64,000 nucleotides of DNA from Progne subis subis (lineage: Eukaryota > Chordata > Aves > Passeriformes > Hirundinidae): the NCBI GenBank assembly GCA_022316685.1, contig JAKJHU010000063.1:1-64000 (forward strand). Reading direction: 5' to 3'. Numbering within the stretch: position 1 is the first letter of the stretch; each line of letters opens with the position of its first letter. Below are positions 1 through 11,151 of this stretch, in pieces. Both the position numbers and the translations under genes were made by a program. The notes below the pieces were generated by a model, which saw nothing but the letters and a program-made list of their open reading frames with translations, had not been told where the DNA came from and ran no database searches.

Positions 1-3000
1 TGTCAGGGGTCTTTTGTTTTATACAAAGGAGTGATTCCATAGATAGTGCTGACACTGTACATCTTTAAAATCTCTTACCTTCTAGGGATTGCTTAAATAA
101 TGAGAGATTACTGATTGACACACCATGGAAAGCTTGCCATAGAATAATTTGACAAGTGTTTCCATCTTCACCTGAAGGATACTTTTGTTAAAAATAATTT
201 TTAATGAAGTTTTCCTTAGTGCTGAAGGGTAGGCTAGTTGTGCTTTGGCAAAGCGCTGGCTGAGACAAATGACTGGGTGAAGGAGTAATCTCAAAGATGA
301 CTTTGGTAAACAAATAAAAAAGGTATTGATTACTATAATCATAAACCCAGAAAAATGATATGACTTTCTCCATATGTCAGAGCATACAACCCTTCTGAAG
401 AGTTATAAAAACTCTTTCAAAGTGCTTTTAACCATTTAAGTGCTCTTTTAAAGAACTCCCTTAGTAGAAAAACACGCAACCTGGAGCTCCAGGTTAGGCC
501 ACGTCTTTGGCTACTGAAATCAGCTGATGTGAACTCTGAGGTTGTGAGCACTGCCAGCATGGGATGTTCACAGTGCGAGACAGGGAGCACACTCAGGTGA
601 CCTCTGGTGCCATTGAACAGCGAGGAACCACCTGGGATGGCAGCAAAGAACTCTCCTGGGTGGGGGAGCCAGGCTGGAGTTGGATATATCCATAGAGCCT
701 GGGTAGAGTTCCTAACAAACTCCCCTTACAACGGGTTTATGTTTTCCTCCAGGACCGGCTGGGGCTCACTCCAAAAGGCAGCGTGGAAGGAAACTCGTGC
801 TTGCAGTATGGAAAGCTGTCCTACAGTAAGCCAGGGAGATGAGAAGGAGGAATCTTCCTGGAAACTTGATGTAGCAACTCCTTCATTTCCCATCCCTGAA
901 GTGCTGCCTCCAATTCCCTGTCACTTCCCTGTTCTGCTGAGTTCCTTTACCAGCAAGGAAGCTTGTAATAATGATTTTTCCAAATACAGCCAGTCAAGAT
1001 ATTAAATGAATGTAAATCAAGTATTTGTGCATACAAAAAGGGAGGGATTTGGTTCTGATCAACTGAAGCTTTTTTCCAAATGTTAAGTCTCGAGACATTT
1101 CTGCTGGCTTCATAAAATTATTAAAGCTTGCGGTGAGGGCGTTTTTTTTGTTTGAGGGTTTTTTACTAGCTGTATCAAATAACAAGGAAAAGCACCATTA
1201 AGATTTCAACATGTCCAGTTGTGCGTTCTTTCCTAACAACTAAGCCAAACTGTTCCATTTCCAGTCAACAGGCAGTGATTTACGTGGATGACCCCGACTC
1301 CCTGCTCCTCTAAGTCTTTAAACAGCTCCACTTCCAGCTGCAACAGATTCCAGAAGTGAGCAATCAATCTTGAGCGTGCTGTTTCACAGAAATGTCTGGG
1401 TGATTTCAGAGCTGTGTTCTCCCCACAGTGAAAATGCCAGGCCACTGCTGCACCAGGCTGGTTGTCATCCCCACCTGCCTTCGAGGAGCTGGCGGGACGC
1501 ACAACAACAGCGTGCAAGGGAATCACTTCGTGTCCCCTGAGCTGGGGAATGCCACTAGATCAGCAGGCTCGGCCGTGCCATGAGGGAGGATTCTCACAAC
1601 ACAATCTGTTCCCCAGGCTCGTCGCTGGGGATGATTTTAGTGTGTAATCCACGCTGACACCCCTCGAGTGCGTAAAACGCCAGGCTGAGCCTGCTCACAG
1701 CACTGCCACCCACTGCTCACCCTCCCCTGCCCAGCAGAGCGAGCCAGGCTGAACCCTGATAAAATCCTGCATGGGGCCACAATGGAATAAGCTGTGTGAA
1801 GATTTATCAAGTCTCTGAGGGTATCCTGCACTTCTTAGAATGGCTTAAAATAATTGCGAGACAGCATGGTCAAGTATGTCTTGAAAAAGCAAAAAGGTTT
1901 TAATAAAAGAAGAAAACAATGCAAAAAAACAACAAAGAACAAAGCTGAGCACAGTACAGGGGCAGGTCCCACACACCTGCTACAACACCCCAAGAATGCA
2001 CTGAGAAGCCTCGTGCTCCCCCTTAAGTACTGGATTATTTAGGTGGGTTTTTTGGTAAACAGCCCAATAGACAATAGCTGCCTTTCTAAGGAACAGGTAA
2101 AGAGACCTACCTATCTGTGTTTTTGTCTTGGCACTGAGCCAATTATTGCTAGGAGAGCAAAGAAACTTCTAATGTTCTTCCCTTAAAAGGTTTTGAGGTG
2201 AATCTTAAGCCTTTCCTGATATGAAAACACCCGTTCAAGTGTGGAAATGCATTCCTACAGAACCCCCTCTCTGGAGAGGGCAGTGGCACTGAATTCACCT
2301 TCAATTTACTCCAACACAGGGAGCAGTCAAGTCAAATCCATGAGCAGTTTCACCATGTAGAGACCTTCACCATTTGTCTCGAACACGGCCTTGGGCAGAC
2401 AGGTGGTGTTATACAAACTGTTCTGCTCTCAGCACCGTGTGAAGCAATTGCACCTTGGAGGCACAGCTCTCACCTTCCTTCTACACCCAACGAGCAGCCA
2501 GGGCTGCCACAGAAACTCACTCTGACCCTGTTGGCCTCTTCTCGTGTGCTGCCTCTTGCCAGGGATAAGGCCAAGGCTCTTCCACTCTGGCACTCCAAAG
2601 CAGGTGAACCCATTTCCCTTTATGTTGCACACTCAAGAAAGAAAAAGGCAAATTAATACAATATCGAGAGAGAAAGGGAAGGAAAAGAAAGTTTGCTGAG
2701 TGATCTTAAGCAAGCCAGTGGCTGTGAGCCTGTTCTCTTCCCTGCAGCACTGCCAGCAGTGCGTACCTCCTCTGATGTGGTTCATCTTGAAGGGTGCAGC
2801 AGGACTTGTCACCCTAGAGAAATACTGTGAGAATGGATAGGAGTCAGGACTTTTAGCATTTGAAATGAGCAAGGGAAGGTAATTTCTCTCCTCTGACTCC
2901 TCAGCTCACTTTAAGGTGCTCCTAAACCGTGAATCCAGAAGTTCCTGCCCACCCCCTCCCTCAGCAGTATCAGCTCTTGATAGGGAGCACTTACTGTAAT

Positions 3001-4630
3001 CACATTCACAATGAAAAATGTTCTCAATGGTATGAAAAACAACGTAGGAAACAGCACTGCATTATGGGTCAAATACAACTTTGATTGAAATATTTTGTTG
3101 TAATTCACCTTGCTTAGCTTTTCTTTCACATATAATAAGAAATGGAAACAATTCACCAGAATCATAGCAACAAACACAGCATAACTCTAAATCCTGACTA
3201 GTTTGCCTTTTTGGAGGGTGTGTGTGAGGAAGGGAACATGTAAATCACGCACTAAGTTAACACATTTGGAGTATCTAAATGAGTGAGGTCTCATTTACTT
3301 CTAGTCTTAATTCCAGCATCCACCCAAGGACCAAATAAATGTAAAACCTGGCTTAGCTGCAGTAACTTATTCTACCTGTTGCAAAGTGTTATTGTGAGTG
3401 TTATTCCAATACTGAAAGAGAAAAGTAATTATATTCCTTAAGAATGAAAACTTCTTGTCCTTTGGAAGCATTTCATTTTACCTGGTATTTGTTCTCATGG
3501 GTCACTCTTACTACTAAAGAGGGAGTTTAAATTGATAATAAATGTAACTTTGTGTTTAGCAAAGTGGCATCAAAGCACTAAGAAAAGGCATTGCTGACTA
3601 AGAAAAATTCATCTAAACAAAGTAGGCTACAGATAAGAAACACCATGGGGATTTTTTGTATTTTTTCTGGTCAGCTGAACTGACTATTTGAACAGGTTTC
3701 CTGTTTTAACTCCTCATCACATCAACAGCATTAACTAACAAATATAAGGAGATCTTGTTTTCAAAGCCACATTCACTGGCTGACACTAGGATATTTTATT
3801 TTATAACAGGAACAGTTTTACAGTCAACATTAGGACATTAGCATACAGCTACTTTACAAGAGAAACTTGGAATGATGCACAGCACTTGACAGGGTTCTGG
3901 GACATCACTCTGCTTCTGCAACGCTGCTCTGACAAAGGACAGGATATTGTGTGATTAAAATTAAAGCCTCAAAACACAGAATCCACATGTGTTTCCACAG
4001 GAACAAAATGCTAGCAAGTTCAGGGTGTTTCGTAAGAAGTCATCATTTTTGTTTACTGTGTCTGTTAAATTATCTAGGAAACCTCTGCATAATTTATTTC
4101 TTTCAAGAAGATACTTCTATGCACAGATAATGTTAAATGTGAGTGTGTGGATTTGGGGATTTTGTATGCCTGGTTTTTAAGGGAAAAACTTTCAGTATTT
4201 TTGAATAGGTAACTTTGTAGAAACCAACACTGAGCAGCACCAACAGTCTGAGAAGACAGCATTGCTTGTTTTTCAAAAGGGCTTTTTCATAATTTGGATG
4301 TAGTTATTGTAGCTACTTACGTTTTAAAATCAGATCTGGTAGCTCTCAGGACTACAGTCCTTTGTGATTGACACCAGAGAGCACACAAAAAATCCCTAAA
4401 TGCATTTTCCCTTTTTTTTTTTTTTTTTTCTTCTTAATAGGTAGAATTAATGTTTGAGCATTAGACACAGACATCAGTCCCAGAGCCACACTGCTTACCA
4501 GGCCTGCCCTGTGCTGAACTCACATGAATACAGCTTTCCTCCTTTCCTGATGACAACACAGAAAGCCACCCAATTATTTTAAAATACCACATACTCCTTG
4601 TTACCTCCAGTTAGAGATGGTAATATGAGA
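1..4630. other. Gene-free stretch, no element recognised
   Basis: Ordinary AT-rich bird intergenic or intronic DNA. Only short random open frames are present, with no splice-flanked exon or protein motif I can recognise. A run of 18 T lies at 4412-4429. I see no RNA gene. Confidence 0.6.
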
Positions 4631-4917
4631 AAAAGCTTTTCCCCAGAGTGCGGTCAGGCACTGAACAGCATTCCTCAGGGAATGGCTGGAGATGTGTCAG
4701 TGGAGGTTTAGGCTGGATATCAGGAAAAGGGTGCTGGGCACTGCCCAGGCTCCCCAGGGAATGGGCACAGCCCCGAGGCTGCCACAGCTCCAGGAGTGTT
4801 TGGACACTGCTCCCAGGGACAGGGTGGGGTTGTTGGGGTGTCTGCAGGGCCAGGAGCTGGACTCAGTAATTCCTGTGGGTCCCTTCTAGCTCAGGATGCT
4901 CTGTGGTTTTATGATAC
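4631..4917 (+). mobile_element. CR1 LINE 3' end, truncated
   Basis: The stretch has the layout of the 3' tail of an avian CR1 retrotransposon: a 'ggtttaggctggatatcagg' segment, then clauses resembling 'cccaggctccccagggaatgg' and 'aggctgccacagctccagga', then 'ggtcccttctagctcaggat', ending in a degenerate version of the ATTCTATG-type terminal repeat. It is 5'-truncated, as most CR1 copies are, and keeps only about 290 bp, so no reverse-transcriptase coding remains. Orientation is read from the position of the terminal repeat. The exact subfamily cannot be set by eye. Confidence 0.8.
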
Positions 4918-7900
4918 CATGTTCTTCATCATCAAGGCGCTGACTGCTTTGCCCCGTAGCCAGCAATTAGCAGTGGTTATAACTCACCACCAGTTTACCT
5001 AGACTGAAATGAAGCTTTCATTAAACTGCAAGATGCAGGCAACTGGCTGTAGTCTCCCCCACGATGGCCAATCTCTGAATGGTTCCTTTTGTTAACTGAA
5101 AAGATTTGTTTTCAGATTTCTTCAAAGTCCAATCCTTAACGTCCTCTGTACAGGAGTCAACTGTTGTCCATTGCAAAGACACTGTTCTCCTTCACAGTTC
5201 CTGTGCTGTGACCTCCCTGACCCCACTGCCTGCCTCTGGCCCACTGATCAGAGCTTAAAACTGAGTATTACTTATTGGAGCAAAGTGCTGCCTTTTTCCC
5301 TGTTTTGGGCACCACCCTCACACACACACACACACACACACATTCCCTGACACAGTTCTGAGAGCTAATTCAGCTGAGACTGAAATACCAAAAGCTTTTT
5401 GTTTCAGCCATGCAGAGGAGCACCAGAGCCCCTGGAGAAGGCTGGAAGGGAAGGGCAGGGCAGGACAAGAGCAGCATGGATTTTCATCAGCTTAACTCCT
5501 AACAGGACTAAATCCCAGCAACAAAAGGCACAAACTTGTATGACTTCAAAGAGGATGGTGCTTTTTGTGTGCAGTTCTGGGAATGACTTCACCATGCCCC
5601 TCTTCTTTTCTGCGTGAAGAGGCCTCTCGGATCTCTGTCCCTTCTTTGTCAGGCTTGGGAATTAGCACCTAACTGAGAAGCCTGAGGGTGCCAATCAGGT
5701 ACATCAGTGAGCTCCACCCAACTCAGGTGCAGGGCACTCCTCTTACTGTTCATGTGCAGCCGAAGCAAAGCCTGTGCTGGTGGGCTGGAGCCTGGCCCTC
5801 CCTCTCCATCCTTTTGTCACTAGAGTGCCACCTTTGTGTCTGACAGCCTGGGCTCTCCACATCCTCCAGCTCTGCCAAATAACCTCATTGACAGATATCC
5901 CAGGAAACACCTCCCCAGTTCCAATCCCTTCGACATAGTATCTGAGTGACAGGACATCCTCTGGTCTGCTTGGACGAATCAAGAATTGGAATCAAACACA
6001 TCAAACAGGAATATTTTTTGCTGTGGTTGAATTTGAAACTTTCCAGAGAATTTTGTCCAAAGAAGTCACGTGAAGAAATGTAGCTGAAACGTCAGAACAC
6101 CCATGTGAGGGAGCAGCTGGGAGAGGCTGAAGGTCACAGTTCAGAACTAACTTTGTGTATAAACCCCAATTTAAACTCACTTCTGATTTGGATCTGGCCA
6201 GAGCAGTTCAGCTGATACACCTGTGTTTGAGCAGCAAGTGTCAGAAGATGTGGGATTCAACACAAGTTCAGATAATTTCAGCTCGTGTCTTGCTGACACA
6301 TCACTGACTGCACACACTGGAAACAAGATCCACAGGGTATGGTAGATGTAATGAGAATTAAATGCAGACAGCTATAACCAAAGATAATGAAGTTCCAAAC
6401 ACTGGCCACAGCCATTCAAGAGAAAATACTCAAACCAGGAAGAAATGTAGAGTTAAACACAGGCAGTTTAAAAGCTATACTTTCATGTACAAATAACTTT
6501 ATATGTCCCATTTTCATTAGGTGCTCATCTTTCCTCTTAATGTATAAAACTCAGACAAACGTCTGTAGAATAAATTGGGTTCCCTTTAAAAACAGCACCT
6601 CTGAGGGCTGAATGTACAACTGCCTTTTCTCAGGTTGCCACTAAAACTTTTTTATCCTCCTAAACCTAGCCTCACCCTCTCCTGTGAAGAGAACCAATGG
6701 AAGGAAATGCAGCACCCCTCCCCTAGCTCAGCTGTCTCTCCACGCAGCCACTGAAAATTCATGAAGGCACCAGCGGCACAGCACCCCTCTCCCCTCACAG
6801 GTGCACTCAGCCCTCTCCTTTGTGAAGTTAATTTAGTGAGGTTAAATGACACCGTTTTCCTGACTACGTTCCCTCACCTCCAGCTGGAACCCTGCCGGGG
6901 TTCCCAGGTAGGGCAAGGAACACTCTCCCTGCCTTGTTTTCATACATGCTACAAAAGGGATTGCACTGCCCTCCCCCCCACAACCCCAATTACCGGGCTG
7001 TGAAAAGAACCCCAGTTAAGTGCTTAGCCATAACAGCATGGCAGCTCTTCAGGAAACTGCCTATCTAAATAGAGATGTACGGAAGGCACTTTTCTCTCTA
7101 ATAGTGATGCATTTTCAATTTATGCAATACAAAGTGCATTGGTCTGCAGTGTCCCTGGCTACTGATGATTAATAGCCCGTACACTGCAAGGGGCTACAAA
7201 GAAAAGTGCCAAGGGAAGCAGATGCAGCGGGTTTTATATTATCATGACTGCAACAAACTCATTCAGTGGTGTCAGCTCTGACTGCAGGATTCTGATTATG
7301 AAATATGATGCGTGTTGAATTGAATGGCTTTCTCTGCCCTTCTGGTGAGTTCACTGCTTTCCAATGTCATTTTGTGTTCTCATCTGAGTGGTAATAAAAG
7401 GAATATCATTGACTGTGCTAGCTCTGTAACCACTGTGTGTTTTACAATAAATTGTGTTTCAGGACCCTTCTGCCCAGGAGAGTGTGCAGGGCCAGAAAGT
7501 AATATTCCCCAGGTCTCCAATATGAAGGGTTTTTCTGAGAGAGCAGGAAATTATGCAGGACTGCCCTTCTCTTGAGGCATTCCTTAGGTGAGCAGGACAT
7601 CTCTTTTTCAAGTGCTTATGTAGCAAAAAGGTCAGTTTGAATTACAAATAATACCTCCCACTCCCCACCCCCACCAAAAAAAAAAACAAACAACCCACCA
7701 AATAAACAGCTACTGCTATCTGTCAGTACCTTGATAACAAGAGGATAAAAGTTGTTCAAAATAAAATGTAAATAAGGAACCTGGGCTTGCATCACACATG
7801 TAGAAATGTAAAGTCAGGGGAGACATCTAAAGAGGGATTTTTTATCCAGCAACGCATTATTTAATCCATATAACCTGTCAGTGAGCAGTGGCCTGCACTA

Positions 7901-8172
7901 AGACCTTTCCTGCTGGAGAACTGGCTTTCTAGAGGGCTACAGGTGTAGCCATGAAACCCCTAATGACTGCAAAATCATTATATTGGTTTCTCAGACAAAG
8001 TAAGCCTCACATAAAATGCATTGTGCCACTATCAATGTTGAAGAGTGCACCCACCAGACCACCCCACGCTGCTAACCAACACTGTCCCAACATGTGGTGG
8101 CTGTATCCCAGCAGGTACAAGGCAGATCTGTGAAGGGAGAAAAGACAGAACCTCAAGGCTGAGATATTCTGC
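4918..8172. other. Gene-free stretch upstream of the provirus
   Basis: No supported gene. It contains the (CA)12 microsatellite listed separately and, at about 7010-7330, a mixed-composition segment without repeat character that may be conserved non-coding DNA. The 5' edge of the provirus target duplication ends it. Confidence 0.55.
5319..5342. repeat. (CA)12 microsatellite
   Basis: Twelve uninterrupted CA units, preceded by 'accaccct'. Likely polymorphic in length. Confidence 0.95.
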
Positions 8173-8177
8173 GTTAC
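8173..8177. repeat. Target-site duplication GTTAC, left copy
   Basis: GTTAC directly precedes the TGTCCTAG start of the 5' LTR and recurs at 14733-14737 directly after the CA end of the 3' LTR. A 5-bp duplication is usual for ERVL-type integration. It shows that the two LTRs belong to one integration event. Confidence 0.93.
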
Positions 8178-8829
8178 TGTCCTAGGGTGACTTTATGATG
8201 CTTGTATCCCCAATTGTCTGTTCTGTTTGTGCTGTATATTGAGTCCTGTGCCTTTAAGACTGGTTCTAAGAGCAAGGAGAAGCGCGGAGTTTGTTTTGAG
8301 AAAACTGCCTGACTCTTCCACATTCTTCTCTGGACAGGGTGTTCAGTGGAGGCTTGGAGAGACTGCAGGACAGAGATCTTTTTGCTTTTAGTTAGTTTCA
8401 GCTAGCTAGGACAGAGAAGTTCCCTGGACTGTTTTTTTTCCTTTTTCCTAGAACTGTTTAAACCTGCTCTGGACTGAAAACCCAGGAGAGCACTGGGGGC
8501 TGCACCTGTGGCCCACCGGGGCTTGGACCTCGGCATTTTCCAGCAGCCGGAGGGACTGGGACTGAGGAGAGACTGAGAGAGAGCCGAGCTACACCCACGC
8601 AAGGACTTTCTCAATTTGCCATCTCACTTCAGAACGAGAGGTTTTATTGTTTCATATTATTCATTCTTTATACTTGTATGCACTTTATTTGCTTAGTAAA
8701 ATAGTTTTTTCCACTTTACTCCAAAAAGGTTTTTTTTCGGACTGGTTGGAGGGAGGGGCCACTTGGGTTTGCTTCCCAGAGGGATCCTATACAGGGGTTT
8801 TCCCCCAAATTTGTCTCCAAACCAGGACA
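8178..8829 (+). repeat. 5' LTR of the ERVL provirus
   Basis: 652 bp, starting TGTCCTAGGGT and ending CCAGGACA, the same termini as the 3' copy. It carries a weak TATA-like 'gtatattgag' about 55 bp in and the landmark 'gcctttaagactggttcta'. No clear AATAAA is visible. It would have supplied the provirus promoter. Confidence 0.95.
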
Positions 8830-8839
8830 TACCCTTAAT

Positions 8840-8857
8840 TGGCACCCAACGTGGAAA
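8840..8857 (+). other. Primer binding site, tRNA-Lys-like
   Basis: TGGCACCCAACGTGGAAA starts 10 bases after the LTR. The first 15 bases match the established tRNA-Lys(1,2) primer site TGGCGCCCAACGTGG except for A at position 5. The classic mammalian ERV-L primer is tRNA-Leu, so the primer choice is worth noting. Confidence 0.85.
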
Positions 8858-8932
8858 AAACTTGTATTGATTATTATTAACTGCATTTTTTTTTTGGTTG
8901 TCCTTTAGGAGGGGATTAAACAGACAGTGGCC

Positions 8933-9109
8933 ATGTTGCTTCTTGAAGTCCTAATGTCTCTTAGAATGGCGTCTTTTCTGCATTTCTGTTCCCTAGGCTT
9001 TTTTGAGGTCTTAATACCTTTTTGGTCCCTACGTTTGTTTTCCTACCCAGAAATAGCTCCAATATTGTCCCTAACATACAGCTTTTACACTAGGGATGCA
9101 CAAAAATAG
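8933..9109 (+). CDS. Hydrophobic pre-gag open frame A
   Basis: A 58-residue frame opening with ATG about 75 bases after the primer site, before recognisable gag. It is strongly hydrophobic, with a central segment FLHFCSLGFFEVLIPFW that could span a membrane. It overlaps the next frame (9096-9461) by 14 bases in a different phase, so the two may once have been one reading frame. I do not recognise it; no known ERVL protein is claimed. It may be decayed leader sequence that happens to be open. Confidence 0.35.
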   Translation: MLLLEVLMSLRMASFLHFCSLGFFEVLIPFWSLRLFSYPEIAPILSLTYSFYTRDAQK

Positions 9110-9461
9110 TTATTTTGCTGGGTTCGGTGATTATGGTTTACAAAAAGCTTATAAAGGTACTGGAGTTTGTCTGGGTATGTTCAGTTTATGGTTCTTTCAT
9201 CCTACCCTGCGTCCTAGTTCCAGCAGCATGTTTTGGGGATTTATCAATAACTGCACCCAGTTTGTTAGAGGAGGAGTAGGGGATGAGGCTCTTCAGCCTC
9301 TTTTTTCCTTCTTCTCTTTTGAGTCAGTTACATCACTTTTGGAGAATGTTCAGGGTCTCCTGAATGTTAAAGACCCCACCTCCCTGGTATTTCACCTGGT
9401 GACTTTCCTCTATATGGTTTATAGCTTTTCTAGAACGAGTCACACACTGCTAACACTGTAG
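9096..9461 (+). CDS. Hydrophobic pre-gag open frame B
   Basis: A 121-residue frame from ATG 9096 to TAG 9459-9461, between the leader and gag. It has aromatic-rich hydrophobic stretches (GMFSLWFFHP near the middle, HLVTFLYMVYSF near the end). The gag frame, open from 9434, overlaps its end by 28 bases in another phase. It could be an old N-terminal extension of gag separated by a frameshift, a leader protein, or chance. No catalytic motif is visible. Function unknown. Confidence 0.4.
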   Translation: MHKNSYFAGFGDYGLQKAYKGTGVCLGMFSLWFFHPTLRPSSSSMFWGFINNCTQFVRGGVGDEALQPLFSFFSFESVTSLLENVQGLLNVKDPTSLVFHLVTFLYMVYSFSRTSHTLLTL

Positions 9462-10456
9462 GGCAGCAGATAGAGGCAAGGGAGCAGGGAGATAAATCAG
9501 TCACTCAGGCTGCAGCCAACCCCACAGCTATTCAGGCTGCAGCTAAACCAGACAGTAAGGCTAAGACACCGGCAGTTGCTGCAGTAAAGAAGGGAAAGAA
9601 GCACACGGACAAAACCGATCGACCAGTAGATGATGATTCAGGTGAAGGATCCTCAGTGCCTCCTGACACCCAGTCAGGAGTCAAACCAACTGACACACAA
9701 TCAGAAGCTGAAGCAACTGATGATACACAGTCAGAAGCTGAACCAACTGATACAAAATCAGAAGCCCAACCAACTGTACAAGATCAGGAGCCCAACCAAC
9801 TAGCACACATCAGAGCCCAACCAACTGCTACAAGATCAGGAGCCCGACCAACTGCTACAAGATCAGGAGATACTATTGAGTCCTTTTCCCTGAAGGACCT
9901 TCGTGGCCTAAGAAAGGATTATACTCGACGACCTGATGAATCTATAATTAGTTGGTTAGTCCGTCTTTGGGATGCTGCAGGCGAGGCTACAATACTGGAT
10001 GGCACTGAAGCGAGACATCTTGGATCCCTATCACATGATCCAGTTATTGACCAAGAAATGATGAGGGAGGCTAGTCCTTGCAGTCTCTGGGAACGGGTCT
10101 TGAGAAGCGTGGCACAAAGATATCTGTGTGCCGACGATCTCTATCTGCAGCAAACTCAGTGGAAAACCATTGAACAAGGGATTCAGCGCTTGAGAGAAAT
10201 GGCAGTGGCGGAGATTGTCTTCTCAGATGACCTAAACACTAGGAACCCCGACTTGGTACCATGTACACCTGTAATGTGGCGAAAACTTGTACGACTTGGG
10301 CCACAAGAATACTCCTCTGCTTTAGCAATAATGAAGCGGGATGAGACAGAGGAGACTGTGCTGATATGGCGAAGAAGCTCCGAACATATGCAGATGCCAT
10401 GCATGGTCCAACACATGCAAGAATCGCAGCTTTGGAAACACAGGTGCGGGGATTAG
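9434..10456 (+). pseudogene. gag: ERVL gag, first part (frame-broken)
   Basis: Open from just after the stop at 9431-9433 to the stop at 10454-10456, about 340 codons. The first third is a low-complexity, acidic and Thr/Gln-rich region with repeats of the type TDTQSEAE (9660-9870). The rest is a helical capsid-like region with LKDLRGLRKDY near 9890 and ISWLVRLWDAAGEA near 9950. No CCHC zinc knuckle is seen. From about 10.36 kb the gag-like reading continues in another phase (10345-10764), so a -1 type break lies in this overlap. Identification rests on position before protease and on the coiled-coil tail; the start codon is not certain. Confidence 0.75.
9660..9870 (+). repeat. Degenerate short tandem repeats within gag
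   Basis: Roughly 27-33 base units encode variants of [ACD]-T-[DQ]-T-Q-S-E-A and later Q-P-T-A-T-R-S-G-A. At least seven imperfect units follow each other, and the last two (...PTATRSG) are almost identical. Unit slippage is the likely source. Confidence 0.8.
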
Positions 10457-10764
10457 CAGACAAGATAGAGGAGAATCTCAAAGAACTCAAGGAGAACATT
10501 CTCCAGATCTCTGCAGTACAAGTTAGGGGCTCTGGCACCACACGCAAACGTTCCCTAGATAGAGAGGGAAAAGGCATTCCACGAGCTAAGCTGTGGTCCT
10601 TCCTGCGTGATTGTGGAGAAAACATGAAAAGATGGGATGGAGAATCTACTGATGCTATGACACAACGGCTGCATGAATTGTTGGATGGCAAGACTGTGAG
10701 AGGAAGTTCTAGCAAGAAGGAAGCAGCTCCGGTTACCCAGGGAAATAGGGATAATCAGGCTTAG
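10345..10764 (+). pseudogene. gag: ERVL gag, C-terminal part ending in TAG, in frame with protease
   Basis: Continuation of gag in a phase shifted from the first part. It holds a coiled-coil segment (ALETQVRGLADKIEENLK) and a basic patch TTRKRSLDREGK. It ends with TAG at 10762-10764. The frame beyond this TAG is the protease frame and stays open to 11149, so the arrangement is gag-TAG-pro in one phase. No cysteine-histidine knuckle is present, as in spumaviruses and unlike most orthoretroviruses. Confidence 0.75.
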
Positions 10765-11151
10765 AGGGGCCCTGCCTCTAGCCAGGTAGAGGCTAGGGAA
10801 AACCGTGTTTTTTGGACTGTGTGGATTCGTTGGCCTGGCACATCAGAACCACAAAAATATGAGGCCTTAGTTGACACTGGTGCACAGTGCACATTACTCC
10901 CATCAAGACATGTGGGGGAAGAATCTGTTTCCATTGCTGGGGTGACAGGGGGCTCACAAGATTTTACTTTGGTGGAAGCTGATGTGAGCCTGACTGGAAA
11001 TGAGTGGAAGAGACACCCTATTGTGACTGGCCCAGAGGCTCCGTGCATTTTGGGCATAGACTTCCTCCGGAATGGCTATTACAAAGACCCGAAGGGATTT
11101 AGGTGGGCATTCGGGATAGCAGCTGTAGAGACAGGGATGTTAAGCAGTTGA
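10765..11151 (+). CDS. pro: ERVL aspartic protease
   Basis: Retroviral pepsin-like protease, which as a dimer cleaves the viral polyprotein. The active-site triad DTG lies at 10873-10881 in the context LVDTGAQCTLLPS, and the conserved C-terminal block ILGIDFLRNG follows near 11050. The length, about 128 codons from the gag stop to TGA 11149-11151, suits a retroviral protease domain. It is in the same phase as the gag C-terminus across the TAG and overlaps the pol frame (from about 11103) in the -1 phase. I see no canonical slippery heptamer in the overlap, so the phase change may be a mutation. Confidence 0.88.
   Translation, partial: RGPASSQVEARENRVFWTVWIRWPGTSEPQKYEALVDTGAQCTLLPSRHVGEESVSIAGVTGGSQDFTLVEADVSLTGNEWKRHPIVTGPEAPCILGIDFLRNGYYKDPKGFRWAFGIAAVETGMLSS

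Noticed and set aside
607..1005. 132-codon + strand frame near the left end
   Set aside because: Starts with a non-ATG codon, no motif, no splice signals, ordinary composition. Chance.
5275..5345. CRISPR-like or satellite array
   Set aside because: It is a plain CA microsatellite without spacers; no CRISPR array or satellite is present anywhere.
5743..5982. - strand frame of 79 codons that looks fairly protein-like
   Set aside because: No family recognised, no repeat or splice context; kept out for lack of support.
11103..11151. Programmed -1 frameshift site between protease and pol
   Set aside because: The phases overlap as needed, but I found no X-XXY-YYZ heptamer. A small mutation is as likely.
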